A DNA stretch of 8,653 bases from positions 1 through 8,653 of the forward strand of contig JBGAWE010000194.1 of NCBI GenBank assembly GCA_044227705.1. Reading direction: 5' to 3'. The position numbers were made by a program, and so were the translations under genes. The DNA is from JANOQP01 sp044227705. Lineage in GTDB: Bacteria; Bacteroidota; Bacteroidia; Chitinophagales; Saprospiraceae. Position 1 is the first letter of the stretch. Every line of letters begins with the position of its first letter. The notes beneath the pieces are model-generated. The model worked only from the letters and a program-made list of their open reading frames with translations, was not told where the DNA came from and searched no databases. This document shows positions 1 through 7,004 of the stretch, piece by piece.

Positions 1-209
1 GGGATGTTTTTTTCTTCGTCGTGGCATGCATTGCCGGTAGCATCGTCCGCTAGGAAGTCAAACATGTCCGACAAAAAAGGCATGGAAGATTGGCTGCACA
101 TCTGCAAGATAGCTTTGGTGAAACTCGACGCTTTCGCGTGTTGACACCACAAAGCTCCCCAGCGGCCCTGCCGCGCACAACTACATATAGGTGTGGTCTT
201 GCCCGCCGC

Positions 210-1622
210 TCAAAGCCCGTACTTGTCGATGAGGTAGACCAGCCCCGCCATCGCCGCCGAGCCAAGGGCCAGCTCGCGAGGGTGGACGTTTTCAAAAACA
301 TCGTTGTTCGTGTGGTGCACGTCGAAGTAGCGCTGCGAGTCAGGCTGCAGGCCGATGAGCAGCGCGTTCTGCGCCTTGAGCGGGCCTATGTCGGAGCCGC
401 CGCCGCCCTTGTTGAAGCGGATGGAATAAGGAGAGAAGAGGTCCTCGAAGACCTGCATCTTGTCGAAATAGGCGGGGAAAACGGCCTTTTCCGCCTCGAA
501 ACCAAACCCGAGCGGCCGAAAGCCGCCGCTGTCGGACTCGAGGGCGGCGAGGTGCTTTTCGCCTTTCCGGGCGGCCTCCTTCGCGTACATCTCGCCGCCG
601 CGCCCGCCGTTCTCCTCGTTCATGAATAGGACAGCGCGGATGGTGCGGCGCGGTCGGTAGCCGGTTTTTTTCAACAGATAGAGCACGTCCATGCTTTGCA
701 CGCAGCCGGTGCCGTCGTCGTTGGCGCCCTGCCCGACGTCCCACGAGTCGAGGTGGCCGCCGACGGTGATGAACTCATTCGGCCGATCCGCTCCCCGGAT
801 TTGGCCGATGACGTTGAAAGAAGGCTCGTCCGGCAGCATCTCGCAGGTCGTTCGGAGGAAGATTCGGAGCGGCCCCTCCGTTTTCAGCCGCTGGCTCAAG
901 CGGTCGCCGTCGTTGGTCGAGACGGCGATGGCCGGGATTTTCCTTTTTGAAATCGTGGTGTCGTAAAAAAGGACGCCGGTGTGCGGCCAGTCGTCCGACC
1001 CGCTGGCCATCGAGCGGACGACGACGGCCGCCGCTCCGAGCTTCGCCGCCCGCGACGCGCCGAACACCCGCTGGTCGACCGCGCCGCCATAGGCCCGGAA
1101 GGTCTGCACCTGCGTCGGGTCCATCGCCCGGCTGAAAAATACGATTTTGCCACGGACGGCGGCCTCGCCCAGCTTGTCGAGTTCGTCGAAGTTTTTCACC
1201 TCGACGACCTCGCCCTCCACGCCCGCCGCGCCCGTGCCGACGCTGTTTCCGAGGGCGAGGCAGTTTAGCTCCATGGCCGGTCGGGTTTTCGTCGCTGCGA
1301 CCCGCGCCGCCTCCTTTTCGCCGCGCACCCAGTGCGGCACCATGCACGGCTGCAGCCAGACGGAGTCGAGGCCGAGCGTGTCCATTGCGGCCTTGCCCCA
1401 AGCGACGGCGGCGGCCGCTGCGGGCGACCCGCTCAAGCGGTTGCCGACGTCGAAGCAGAGCGTCCGCAACCAGGCGTGGGCCTGTTTTTTGGTCAGGCTC
1501 TGGTCAAAAAGCTGCTTGATGAAAAGGGCGTCCTCGTCTGTTTTGAGCGACTGGGCGGAGGCCGTGTTAAGTGTCAAACAAACAAAAAGAGCCGCCAGCG
1601 CGGCCCGGGTGGAAATGGACAT
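210..1622 (-). CDS. Secreted M28 family zinc metallopeptidase, carboxypeptidase Q-like
   Basis: Predicted di-zinc exopeptidase acting on peptides outside the cytoplasm. From the chosen ATG it is 470 residues. A signal peptide of about 24 residues ends in TASAQ. A protease-associated (PA)-like segment covers roughly residues 117-257, and the M28 catalytic domain roughly 268-465. The co-catalytic metal set is complete: H290 and D292 (GGHLDSW), bridging D302 (ANDDGTG), catalytic E336 with ligand E337 (NEENGG), D364 (ESDSGG) and H437 (HHTNND). PA plus M28 in this order resembles carboxypeptidase Q; dipeptide hydrolysis is inferred from that family. An in-frame ATG 13 codons upstream (1661) is possible, but the signal peptide fits 1622 better. 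There is no T9SS tail and no convincing lipobox, so a periplasmic or freely secreted location is likely. A terminator separates it from the upstream CotH gene, so it probably has its own promoter, which I could not identify. Confidence 0.93.
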   Translation of the reverse strand: MSISTRAALAALFVCLTLNTASAQSLKTDEDALFIKQLFDQSLTKKQAHAWLRTLCFDVGNRLSGSPAAAAAVAWGKAAMDTLGLDSVWLQPCMVPHWVRGEKEAARVAATKTRPAMELNCLALGNSVGTGAAGVEGEVVEVKNFDELDKLGEAAVRGKIVFFSRAMDPTQVQTFRAYGGAVDQRVFGASRAAKLGAAAVVVRSMASGSDDWPHTGVLFYDTTISKRKIPAIAVSTNDGDRLSQRLKTEGPLRIFLRTTCEMLPDEPSFNVIGQIRGADRPNEFITVGGHLDSWDVGQGANDDGTGCVQSMDVLYLLKKTGYRPRRTIRAVLFMNEENGGRGGEMYAKEAARKGEKHLAALESDSGGFRPLGFGFEAEKAVFPAYFDKMQVFEDLFSPYSIRFNKGGGGSDIGPLKAQNALLIGLQPDSQRYFDVHHTNNDVFENVHPRELALGSAAMAGLVYLIDKYGL

Positions 1623-1826
1623 GTGGTTGAAAATTTTACCATCAAGGTTTTCGCGGAACATCGTTTTTCAGCCTCTCTTTGATTTTTAAAAAAATTCGTT
1701 TTGGCCGAGGTTTGTTCGTAGAGGCGGCGGTAGTCGAAACTTATCTGCGGGACAAGGAACGCCGAGGGCCAGCTCTTTTGTCAAAAAAAATTTCGTCCTC
1801 GGGCGAAAAAAAACTCATCCCGCTAA

Positions 1827-1858
1827 TTGTCGATTCGACACAAAGGCTTTTACCTTTG
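1827..1858 (+). promoter_or_regulatory. Candidate Bacteroidota-type promoter with palindrome in spacer
   Basis: TTG (1827-1829) is followed after 21 bases by TACCTTTG (1851-1858). This matches the known primary sigma factor consensus of this phylum, TTG (-33) and TAnnTTTG (-7), with spacing inside the reported range. A 13-base palindrome, TGTCGATTCGACA (1828-1840), overlaps the -33 box and spacer and could be an operator. A second inverted repeat (CAAAGG 1841-1846, CCTTTG 1853-1858) overlaps the -7 box. It points away from the peptidase gene and toward the plus-strand terminator at 1912-1947. An exact -7 match is expected a few times by chance in a window of this size, so the support comes from the combination with the terminator. 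Confidence 0.45.
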
Positions 1859-1862
1859 GCCC

Positions 1863-1947
1863 AGCAAACAACCCCAAAGGAAGAAAAATTTGGTTTTATT
1901 TGGTTAGGGCTGAGGTAGTGCTGTGGTGGCACTGCCTCTTTTTTTTT
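1863..1947 (+). ncRNA. Candidate small RNA, about 85 nt
   Basis: Inferred transcript running from about five bases after the predicted -7 box to the end of an intrinsic terminator, on the strand opposite to all neighbouring genes. The 5' half is A-rich and mostly single-stranded. It can form a weak CCAAA (1874-1878) / TTTGG (1889-1893) stem, with a second copy of TTTGGTT at 1899-1905 as an alternative partner. The 3' part is the terminator hairpin with a U tail. Promoter, short body and terminator together are the usual layout of a trans-acting small RNA. I do not recognise an RNA family. The start is estimated from the promoter and is not precise. The alternative is the terminator of an unrecognised 79-residue plus-strand gene (1679-1918), which is less likely because its stop codon would lie inside the terminator stem. 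Confidence 0.4.
1912..1947 (+). terminator. Rho-independent terminator, plus strand
   Basis: Left arm GAGGTAGTGC (1912-1921), 7-base loop, right arm GCACTGCCTC (1929-1938), then nine T (1939-1947). All ten positions pair in plus-strand RNA, one as U-G. On the minus strand that pair becomes a C-A mismatch and the T tract becomes an A tract preceding the stem. The element therefore works only in the plus direction, where no annotated protein gene lies. It is the main reason for proposing a plus-strand RNA here. Confidence 0.75.
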
Positions 1948-1956
1948 GCCCAATAG

Positions 1957-1990
1957 AAAGCCCGGCGAACTGTGCAGCTCGCCGGGCTTT
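1957..1990 (-). terminator. Terminator hairpin after the CotH gene
   Basis: Perfect 12-bp inverted repeat AAAGCCCGGCGA (1957-1968) / TCGCCGGGCTTT (1979-1990) with a 10-base loop, 23 bases past the CotH stop codon. Read on the minus strand, the GC-rich stem ends in a T-rich run (CTTTCTATT). Being symmetrical, it could also stop plus-strand transcripts that pass the 1912-1947 terminator. It separates the CotH unit from the peptidase gene. Confidence 0.75.
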
Positions 1991-2013
1991 CCATTCCACC
2001 AAATCGGGTTCGC

Positions 2014-4341
2014 CTACTCGACCATCAGCTTTTTGACCGCCGAGCCGATTTGCACGAAGTACATCCCCGTCGGCCAGTTTTCGATCTCGATTTCAACCGA
2101 ACCGGCCACCTGGCTTTGGTGGAAGACCCGGCCGAGCGCATCGAAAACGCGCACCTGGTCAACCTTCCCGCCATTGTTTTGAATGAAGACCCGCCCGCTC
2201 GCTGGGTTCGGGTAAACGGCAAATTCATTTGCCGCCTCGGTTTCTGAAATACCAACGATGTCGTTGTTGCCCGCGAACGTCGGCCCCTGCGCCTTGAAGT
2301 CGCCATAGCCGTTCGGCGACCGCGCCCAGCCGAGGTCGGCGGCCTGCGGGCCGAAGCTCACCTCGTCGACCAGCAGACCGGCCGCGTCGAGTAGGAAAAG
2401 CTGCTCGCCGCCCGCCGAAAGCTTGAACGAGCAGTGGCGCGGGCCGTCGGCCTTGTCCTCGTCGGCCCAAAAAATCAGGTACTCGCCCGGCTGCACGACG
2501 GTGCTGGAGGGGATCTGCCACTTGTCGAGGCTGCCGAGGTTGTCGGTCAGGTAGTAGCCCGAGATGTCGACAGTTTGCGCGGTCGGGTTGAAGAGTTCAA
2601 TCCAGTCCTCGTACTGGTCCTTCTCGTCCTTCGCCGTGTGCTGGTTGTCGGCCATTATCTCGTTGATGACGACCGGCTTCGACCCGGCCGACGGCGGCAA
2701 CACCCTGTAAATGAACACGTTGTGCTCCGCCCCGGCAGGCATGAACTTGACGGACTTCGCTGTGTTCGCCGCTGTCAGCCGGACGTAGTAGCGCACCCAT
2801 TCGCCCGCCGGCGCGCCCGGGATCGAGGCGCCGAAGATGCCGTCGCCCGCCGCGCCGTCGTCGTTCAGCCCGTCGTCGAGCATCTGGACTTTGGTGAAAT
2901 TCCCCACCAGTCCGGTCGCATAAAAGAGGTCCATCCTGTCCACCGTCGTCCCGCTGGCGATGCTCGCGCGAACGGTCACGGGCAGGCCGTCGGAGGGCGT
3001 GGCCCATTCATTTCCATTGAAAAAATGCGCGGCGGACTGGATTTCCGGTGCGCTTTGTTTCACCTCGGTGTTTGCGTTGAGGTTGGTGTTCCGGGTGTTG
3101 ACCCACGTTTTCAGCGCGGCGACCTCCGTTTTGAAATTGGCGTAGGTGTAGAGCTTCTTCGGGTCGCTGCTGACCAGCGCATCGATTCGGTTGAAGTATT
3201 CATCAATGAGCGGCGTCATGTTGGAGGCGTTCAAGGTCTCCTCCAAAATCGTCCGAAGGTGGGCCAGGTACCGCTGCCGAAGCTCGGGGATGGCAAGCAG
3301 TTTATAGAGGAGCGGATAGTTCGCCTTGTTGGCGTTGTAGAACGCGCTCCACGTCGCGCCCTGGTTGTAGAAGGCACTGTTTCCGTCGTATTCGAGCGGC
3401 GTGAGGCGGCCCGTTTCGGCCTCCCAATAGCAGAAATAGTCCATTTTCCCTTTGAAGACATAGCTGTCGTCGTCGGCAAAAGCAATCTCGGCGGCGAGGA
3501 ACCACAGCGTCCGGTCGATGTCGAGCAGCGGCGCGAGGGTCGATTCCCAGTTCGTCTCCGTGACGTTCGAGAGGGCCTTCGCCGTCGCGATGAGGTCTTG
3601 CCACGGGTCGGCCTTGTAGGTGCTGTGGAGCTGGTAGTATTTCTGGTAGGTCGCCGTGTCGTCGCCGAGGTAGTTGATGGCGGCGGTGCCGTCGCCCCAT
3701 CCGCCGCCCATGCCGCCGCCGGATCCGTCGGGGCGGTCAGCGCGCCAGTTTGTCCCCTTTTTGGAGAGGAACCACTCTTTCAGATAGTCGCCGTTGAGCT
3801 GCTGGACGTTGGGGTAGAGGCCCCAGTCCGCTCCGTTGATATAAAGGTGCACGTAGTTGCTCTTCGCCGTCGGGATATAGGGCCGGATGCAATGCTGATA
3901 AAGAACCTCCCGCATGAAGCTCGGGTCCTCGTAGCTGTTGTTGAGGTTGAGGGTGCTGTAGCCCTTCACGTCCTGCCCGGATTTGAAGACATCAGTCTCG
4001 ATGTTGAACGACTTCTTGTCGCTGTTTGAGACCATCGAGTAGGAGGTGGCGCCCTTGAACCTGACGCCGACCGAGTCGTACTCGGTGCCGTCGAAGGTCA
4101 TCTTGGCCGCCAGCGGGGTCTTCGAGTTGAAGTTGGCCTTGAGCGTCGCCCAGTAGCCGGTCTGCGGGAAGTCGAGGTGAAGGTCGCGGACGAGCGAGTC
4201 GTTGTAAAGCCCCGTGAGCACGCGGCCGCCGGTGAGCAGTTGGTGGCCGTCGGTCGAAAGGTGCATCTCGAGCGGCAGGCTCTGGGCGAAGGTTTTCAGG
4301 GAAAAAAGGGATAGGAAGAGAACAGGTAGAAAGCGACTCAT
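2014..4341 (-). CDS. T9SS-exported CotH kinase-like protein with lamin tail domain
   Basis: Large surface or secreted protein, 775 residues from the chosen ATG. Domain order: signal peptide (about 1-20, ending FAQ); N-terminal beta-rich part; CotH kinase-like domain (about 90-420) with a YEDPSFMRE motif near 137-145 and the conserved DSYVF...LTPLEYDGNSAF block (about 292-324); a beta-sandwich-like linker carrying an acidic, possibly calcium-binding motif DDGLNDDGAAGDGIF (489-503); a lamin tail domain starting VVINEIMADN (about 557-683); and a T9SS type A sorting domain (about 705-775, YPNPASG ... GMYFVQI ... KKLMVE). CotH of Bacillus is a secretory protein kinase; kinase activity here is inferred only. 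The expected D-x-D is D319-G-N321. A Gly-rich loop (206-218) interrupts the kinase domain. An upstream ATG (4437) would add 32 residues ahead of the signal peptide and is unlikely. It lies 99 bases after the cyclase stop, so co-transcription is possible. Confidence 0.93.
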   Translation of the reverse strand: MSRFLPVLFLSLFSLKTFAQSLPLEMHLSTDGHQLLTGGRVLTGLYNDSLVRDLHLDFPQTGYWATLKANFNSKTPLAAKMTFDGTEYDSVGVRFKGATSYSMVSNSDKKSFNIETDVFKSGQDVKGYSTLNLNNSYEDPSFMREVLYQHCIRPYIPTAKSNYVHLYINGADWGLYPNVQQLNGDYLKEWFLSKKGTNWRADRPDGSGGGMGGGWGDGTAAINYLGDDTATYQKYYQLHSTYKADPWQDLIATAKALSNVTETNWESTLAPLLDIDRTLWFLAAEIAFADDDSYVFKGKMDYFCYWEAETGRLTPLEYDGNSAFYNQGATWSAFYNANKANYPLLYKLLAIPELRQRYLAHLRTILEETLNASNMTPLIDEYFNRIDALVSSDPKKLYTYANFKTEVAALKTWVNTRNTNLNANTEVKQSAPEIQSAAHFFNGNEWATPSDGLPVTVRASIASGTTVDRMDLFYATGLVGNFTKVQMLDDGLNDDGAAGDGIFGASIPGAPAGEWVRYYVRLTAANTAKSVKFMPAGAEHNVFIYRVLPPSAGSKPVVINEIMADNQHTAKDEKDQYEDWIELFNPTAQTVDISGYYLTDNLGSLDKWQIPSSTVVQPGEYLIFWADEDKADGPRHCSFKLSAGGEQLFLLDAAGLLVDEVSFGPQAADLGWARSPNGYGDFKAQGPTFAGNNDIVGISETEAANEFAVYPNPASGRVFIQNNGGKVDQVRVFDALGRVFHQSQVAGSVEIEIENWPTGMYFVQIGSAVKKLMVE

Positions 4342-4440
4342 GGTTTGAAAATTTGAAAAGGAAAGGGAGCGGGTCAGCCGGGGTTTTGGCAAGAACGGGG
4401 CCGATGGGAGGCCGGTTGCTTGTGCGGCCCGGCGCAAATG

Positions 4441-6822
4441 TCAACCCCGCAGCTCGCCTTCCACGAAGTACATCCCAATCTCCCCCTTGTGCTTCGCCTC
4501 GATGCTCCCCCGGTGCCGGCAGCGGAAGGCGTGGCGGACGCGCTCGAATGTCGCCCCGGAGATGTTGACGCGGCCCCCCTCGCCGCTCTGTTCGAGCCGG
4601 GCGGCGGTGTTGACGGCGTCGCCCCAGATGTCCCACGCGAACTTGTTCTTCCCCACGACCCCCGCCACGACCGGCCCAGTGTGGATGCCGATGCGCATCT
4701 GCCAGCCGACGCCGTCGGGCCGCTCGGCGTTGTGCTTTTCCAAAAACGACATCATCTCGAGCGCCGCGCGGACAGAATCCGTCGCGTGCGTCTGGTTCTC
4801 GACGGGCGCTCCGGCGGCGGCCATGTACGAGTCGCCAATGGTCTTGATCTTTTCCAATCGGTTGCGCCCCGCGATTTCGTCGAAGGCAACAAAGCAGGCG
4901 TTCAGTTCGTCGAGCAGCGCGGCTGCCGACATTTTCTCCGTCTGTTGGGTAAAGTTCACAAAATCGGTGAACAGGATGGTCACCTCGTCGAAGTGCCTCG
5001 GAGTGGCCGCGCCGGTAGCTTTCAGCTCGGCCGCGACCTCCTCGGGGAGGATGGCATTGAGGAGCCGGTCGCTCTCCTGCCGCTGTTTTTCGACCTCCCT
5101 TTTCTGCTGCGCGAGCGCCCGGTTGGCCCGCCGCGAGAGAAAGAACCCGGCCAGCAACAGCCCGCCAATGACCGCCCCGGCCGCCCCGATGCCGCGCACG
5201 AATTTTTTGAAAGATGCCTGCTTTTCCGACTCGTACCGCTGCTCGTTCTTAAGCCGCTCGTTCTCCTGTTCGCGGACGAGCTGCTCGGCCTCGGCCTGTT
5301 TCAGTTGGAGCCGCTGCACTTCCTCTTTTTGACGGAGCGCGGTCAGTTGCCGCTCCTGTTTGAGGATGGAGACGTTCTGCGCCGCCGCCCGCGCCTCGGC
5401 CGAAATCCTCAAAACCTCCAATCCTTTCGCTTGGAGTTTGGCCTCGTTTAGGTCTTTTTCTTTCAAAAGGGCCAAAGCCTCTGCCTCTGCCCGCTGGTTT
5501 TCGAGGGCGAGGGCGCGGTTGGAGAGGTCGGTCTTTTCCTTTTCCAGTTTGAGTTGTTTGACGACCTCGTCCTGCACTTTTTGCTCCTCCAAAAGCAGCC
5601 GGTACTCCTTTTCGGAGGTCTGCAGGACGAACTGCTGCTGCTCCATCCGTTGCCGCCGTGCGATGTCGTCGAGACGGATTTTGTCCTGGAGGTCGAGGTA
5701 TTTTCGGAAAAACTCGAGGGCCTTCTCAAAGTCGAAGAGCATCGAGTAAAGCTCCGCCTCCGTCCGGTAGGTGTGGGCGAGGACGGCCTGTTGGCCCTGC
5801 TCGGCGGCCATGTTCATCGCTTTCTCGTTGTGGCTCAACGAGTTGTAGGTGTCGCCCATCGACAGGTAGGTCCGGGCGATGAGGTGCTCGACGTGCGGAA
5901 GCTCCTCCCGGTAGCCCTCGTCGGCGAGGGCCTTTGCGGCGCGGAGGAGATAGGCGATGCCCTCCCGCGAGCGGCCCGCGTTGTGCAGCGCGATGCCGAG
6001 GTTGGTGAAAAGGAGGCCCTTGTCGCAGGAGATGTAGCCGCACTGCAGCTCCACTTTTTGGAAATATTCGACGGCCAGCGCGTACTCCTGCATCCGTGTG
6101 TACTGGACTGCGATGTTGTTGAACAGGACGGTCTCGGCGTTCTTGTCGCCCGTCAGCTCGACGAGGCGGCGCATGGCGAGGAGGTAGTTGAGCGTCTTCT
6201 GCGCCATCCGCGTCGTGTCAGGGAAGCGGCCGTAGGCGTCGGCCAGTTTTTGGTGCAGCCGGATCTGGCCGGTGAGGTCGCCCCGCTTTTGGGCGTCGGC
6301 GAGGACGAGCGCGTAGTACGTCCGCGCCGAATCGGGCTTCAGGTTTTGGGAAAAGGAGTCTCCGATTTTCTCCAAAGCCGCCGGTTCGCCCGAGCGAAGG
6401 GCGGCGGCGTCCCGGTAGAAACCGAGGCTTTTGTCGAAGAGTTTTTCCGAGAAATAGATGTCGCCGATGGCGGAATAGACTTCGGCAAGCTGGCGCGTCT
6501 GGCCCGATGCTTTGTAAAAATTGACCGCTTCGAGCAGATACCGGAGGGCTTGCCGCGAGTCGCCAGAGGCCGCGCACTTTTTACCGAGAAGATGGACGGC
6601 CCGCCGCTCGCCGCCAGAGAAATGGAGGTCTTTGGCGAGTTTGAGCGCGGCCTTCGCCCCCTCGATGGCATCGACGGCCGAGGTCGCAGCTTCCGCCTCG
6701 TCGAGCATCTGGTCGACCTCGGCAGGGGTCGAATGGTCGCTCACTTCGCCGGGCTGCGCGGCGGTGTCCCCTATGGAGAGAAGGAAAAGGAGAAAGAAGA
6801 GGAGTGTGCGCTTGTTCAGCAA
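4441..6822 (-). CDS. Transmembrane class III adenylate cyclase with periplasmic TPR and coiled-coil region
   Basis: Predicted to make cAMP from ATP in response to a periplasmic or envelope signal. With the TTG start it is 793 residues: signal peptide (1-23, ending TAAQ), TPR-type helical repeats (about 45-385), a long charged coiled coil (about 385-538), one membrane helix (about 542-562) followed by basic residues that fix the C-terminus inside the cell, the LLNAILPEEVAAEL linker, and a class III cyclase domain (about 611-785). Metal ligands D620 (FTDFVNFT) and D664 (TIGDSYM) are present. K660 and D731 (WDIWG) occupy the adenine-selecting positions. N738 and R742 (NTAARLE), which stabilise the transition state, are also present. 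The first ATG is at 6942 and would add 40 Cys-rich, unlikely residues ahead of the signal peptide, hence the TTG choice; that start is uncertain. Neighbours are a secreted unknown protein upstream and the CotH gene downstream. Confidence 0.93.
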   Translation of the reverse strand: MLNKRTLLFFLLFLLSIGDTAAQPGEVSDHSTPAEVDQMLDEAEAATSAVDAIEGAKAALKLAKDLHFSGGERRAVHLLGKKCAASGDSRQALRYLLEAVNFYKASGQTRQLAEVYSAIGDIYFSEKLFDKSLGFYRDAAALRSGEPAALEKIGDSFSQNLKPDSARTYYALVLADAQKRGDLTGQIRLHQKLADAYGRFPDTTRMAQKTLNYLLAMRRLVELTGDKNAETVLFNNIAVQYTRMQEYALAVEYFQKVELQCGYISCDKGLLFTNLGIALHNAGRSREGIAYLLRAAKALADEGYREELPHVEHLIARTYLSMGDTYNSLSHNEKAMNMAAEQGQQAVLAHTYRTEAELYSMLFDFEKALEFFRKYLDLQDKIRLDDIARRQRMEQQQFVLQTSEKEYRLLLEEQKVQDEVVKQLKLEKEKTDLSNRALALENQRAEAEALALLKEKDLNEAKLQAKGLEVLRISAEARAAAQNVSILKQERQLTALRQKEEVQRLQLKQAEAEQLVREQENERLKNEQRYESEKQASFKKFVRGIGAAGAVIGGLLLAGFFLSRRANRALAQQKREVEKQRQESDRLLNAILPEEVAAELKATGAATPRHFDEVTILFTDFVNFTQQTEKMSAAALLDELNACFVAFDEIAGRNRLEKIKTIGDSYMAAAGAPVENQTHATDSVRAALEMMSFLEKHNAERPDGVGWQMRIGIHTGPVVAGVVGKNKFAWDIWGDAVNTAARLEQSGEGGRVNISGATFERVRHAFRCRHRGSIEAKHKGEIGMYFVEGELRG

Positions 6823-6984
6823 GGCCGAGCAGAGTTTGTCCGGCCAAAAAAACGAAAGATTTGGCCGTTCCTCAGACAGATTGCAGCCGCCCGCGCCAAG
6901 GATGAGCGGAATGTTCGATAAGTCGCAGCAGCAAGGGGGCATTGGGGCCTAAGGGTTGCCGCCCTGCGATGGCTCCCTTTAAGA

Positions 6985-7002
6985 CCGGCGATCGGCCGCC
7001 GG
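6985..7002 (-). terminator. Weak hairpin after the unknown secreted gene
   Basis: CCGGCG (6985-6990) and CGCCGG (6997-7002) form a 6-bp all-GC stem with a 6-base loop, starting two bases past the stop codon of the upstream gene. Only a short TCTT follows on the minus strand. It may reduce rather than stop read-through into the cyclase gene, or it may be a chance product of the GC-rich sequence. Confidence 0.3.
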
Positions 7003-7004
7003 CA

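Larger units (their letters stand above)
1623..2013. other. AT-richer intergenic region with several hairpins
   Basis: This gap between the peptidase start and the CotH stop is the longest stretch without a convincing protein gene. It is visibly richer in A/T tracts than its surroundings. Besides the promoter, small RNA and two terminators listed separately, it holds two hairpins whose pairing includes G-U pairs possible only in plus-strand RNA. One is GACAAGG (1751-1757) with CTTTTGTC (1775-1782). The other is TTTCGTC (1791-1797) with GGCGAAA (1802-1808), flanked by A tracts. It should also contain the minus-strand promoter of the peptidase, but no clean TAnnTTTG match with a suitable TTG was found on that strand. 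A 79-codon plus-strand reading frame (1679-1918) has no recognisable features. Confidence 0.6.

Noticed and set aside
90..117. Promoter-like TTG, 17 bases, TAGCTTTG on the plus strand
   Set aside because: It matches the consensus but would read antisense into the end of the peptidase gene, with no terminator or gene to support it. About this many matches are expected by chance.
130..155. Imperfect hairpin GCTTT / AAAGC downstream of the peptidase gene
   Set aside because: Only five outer pairs with an internal loop and no T tract on the minus strand, so it is not supportable as the peptidase terminator.
1679..1918. 79-residue plus-strand reading frame
   Set aside because: There is no recognisable motif, it spans A/T tracts and hairpins, and its stop codon lies inside the terminator stem. 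A noncoding RNA explains the region better, though a small protein cannot be excluded.
3690..3730. Gly-rich run in the CotH protein resembling a nucleotide-binding loop
   Set aside because: It lacks the GKS/GKT of a P-loop and sits in a variable insertion of the CotH fold, so it is probably just a flexible loop.
2434..4029. 531-codon plus-strand open frame
   Set aside because: It lies entirely antisense to the CotH gene, whose domains are clear. Its translation is rich in Arg, Val and Gly with no motif, as expected from the reverse strand of a GC-rich gene.
5554..6921. 455-codon plus-strand open frame
   Set aside because: It is antisense to the TPR-cyclase gene, has low-complexity Leu/Val/Gly/Arg composition and no recognisable domain.
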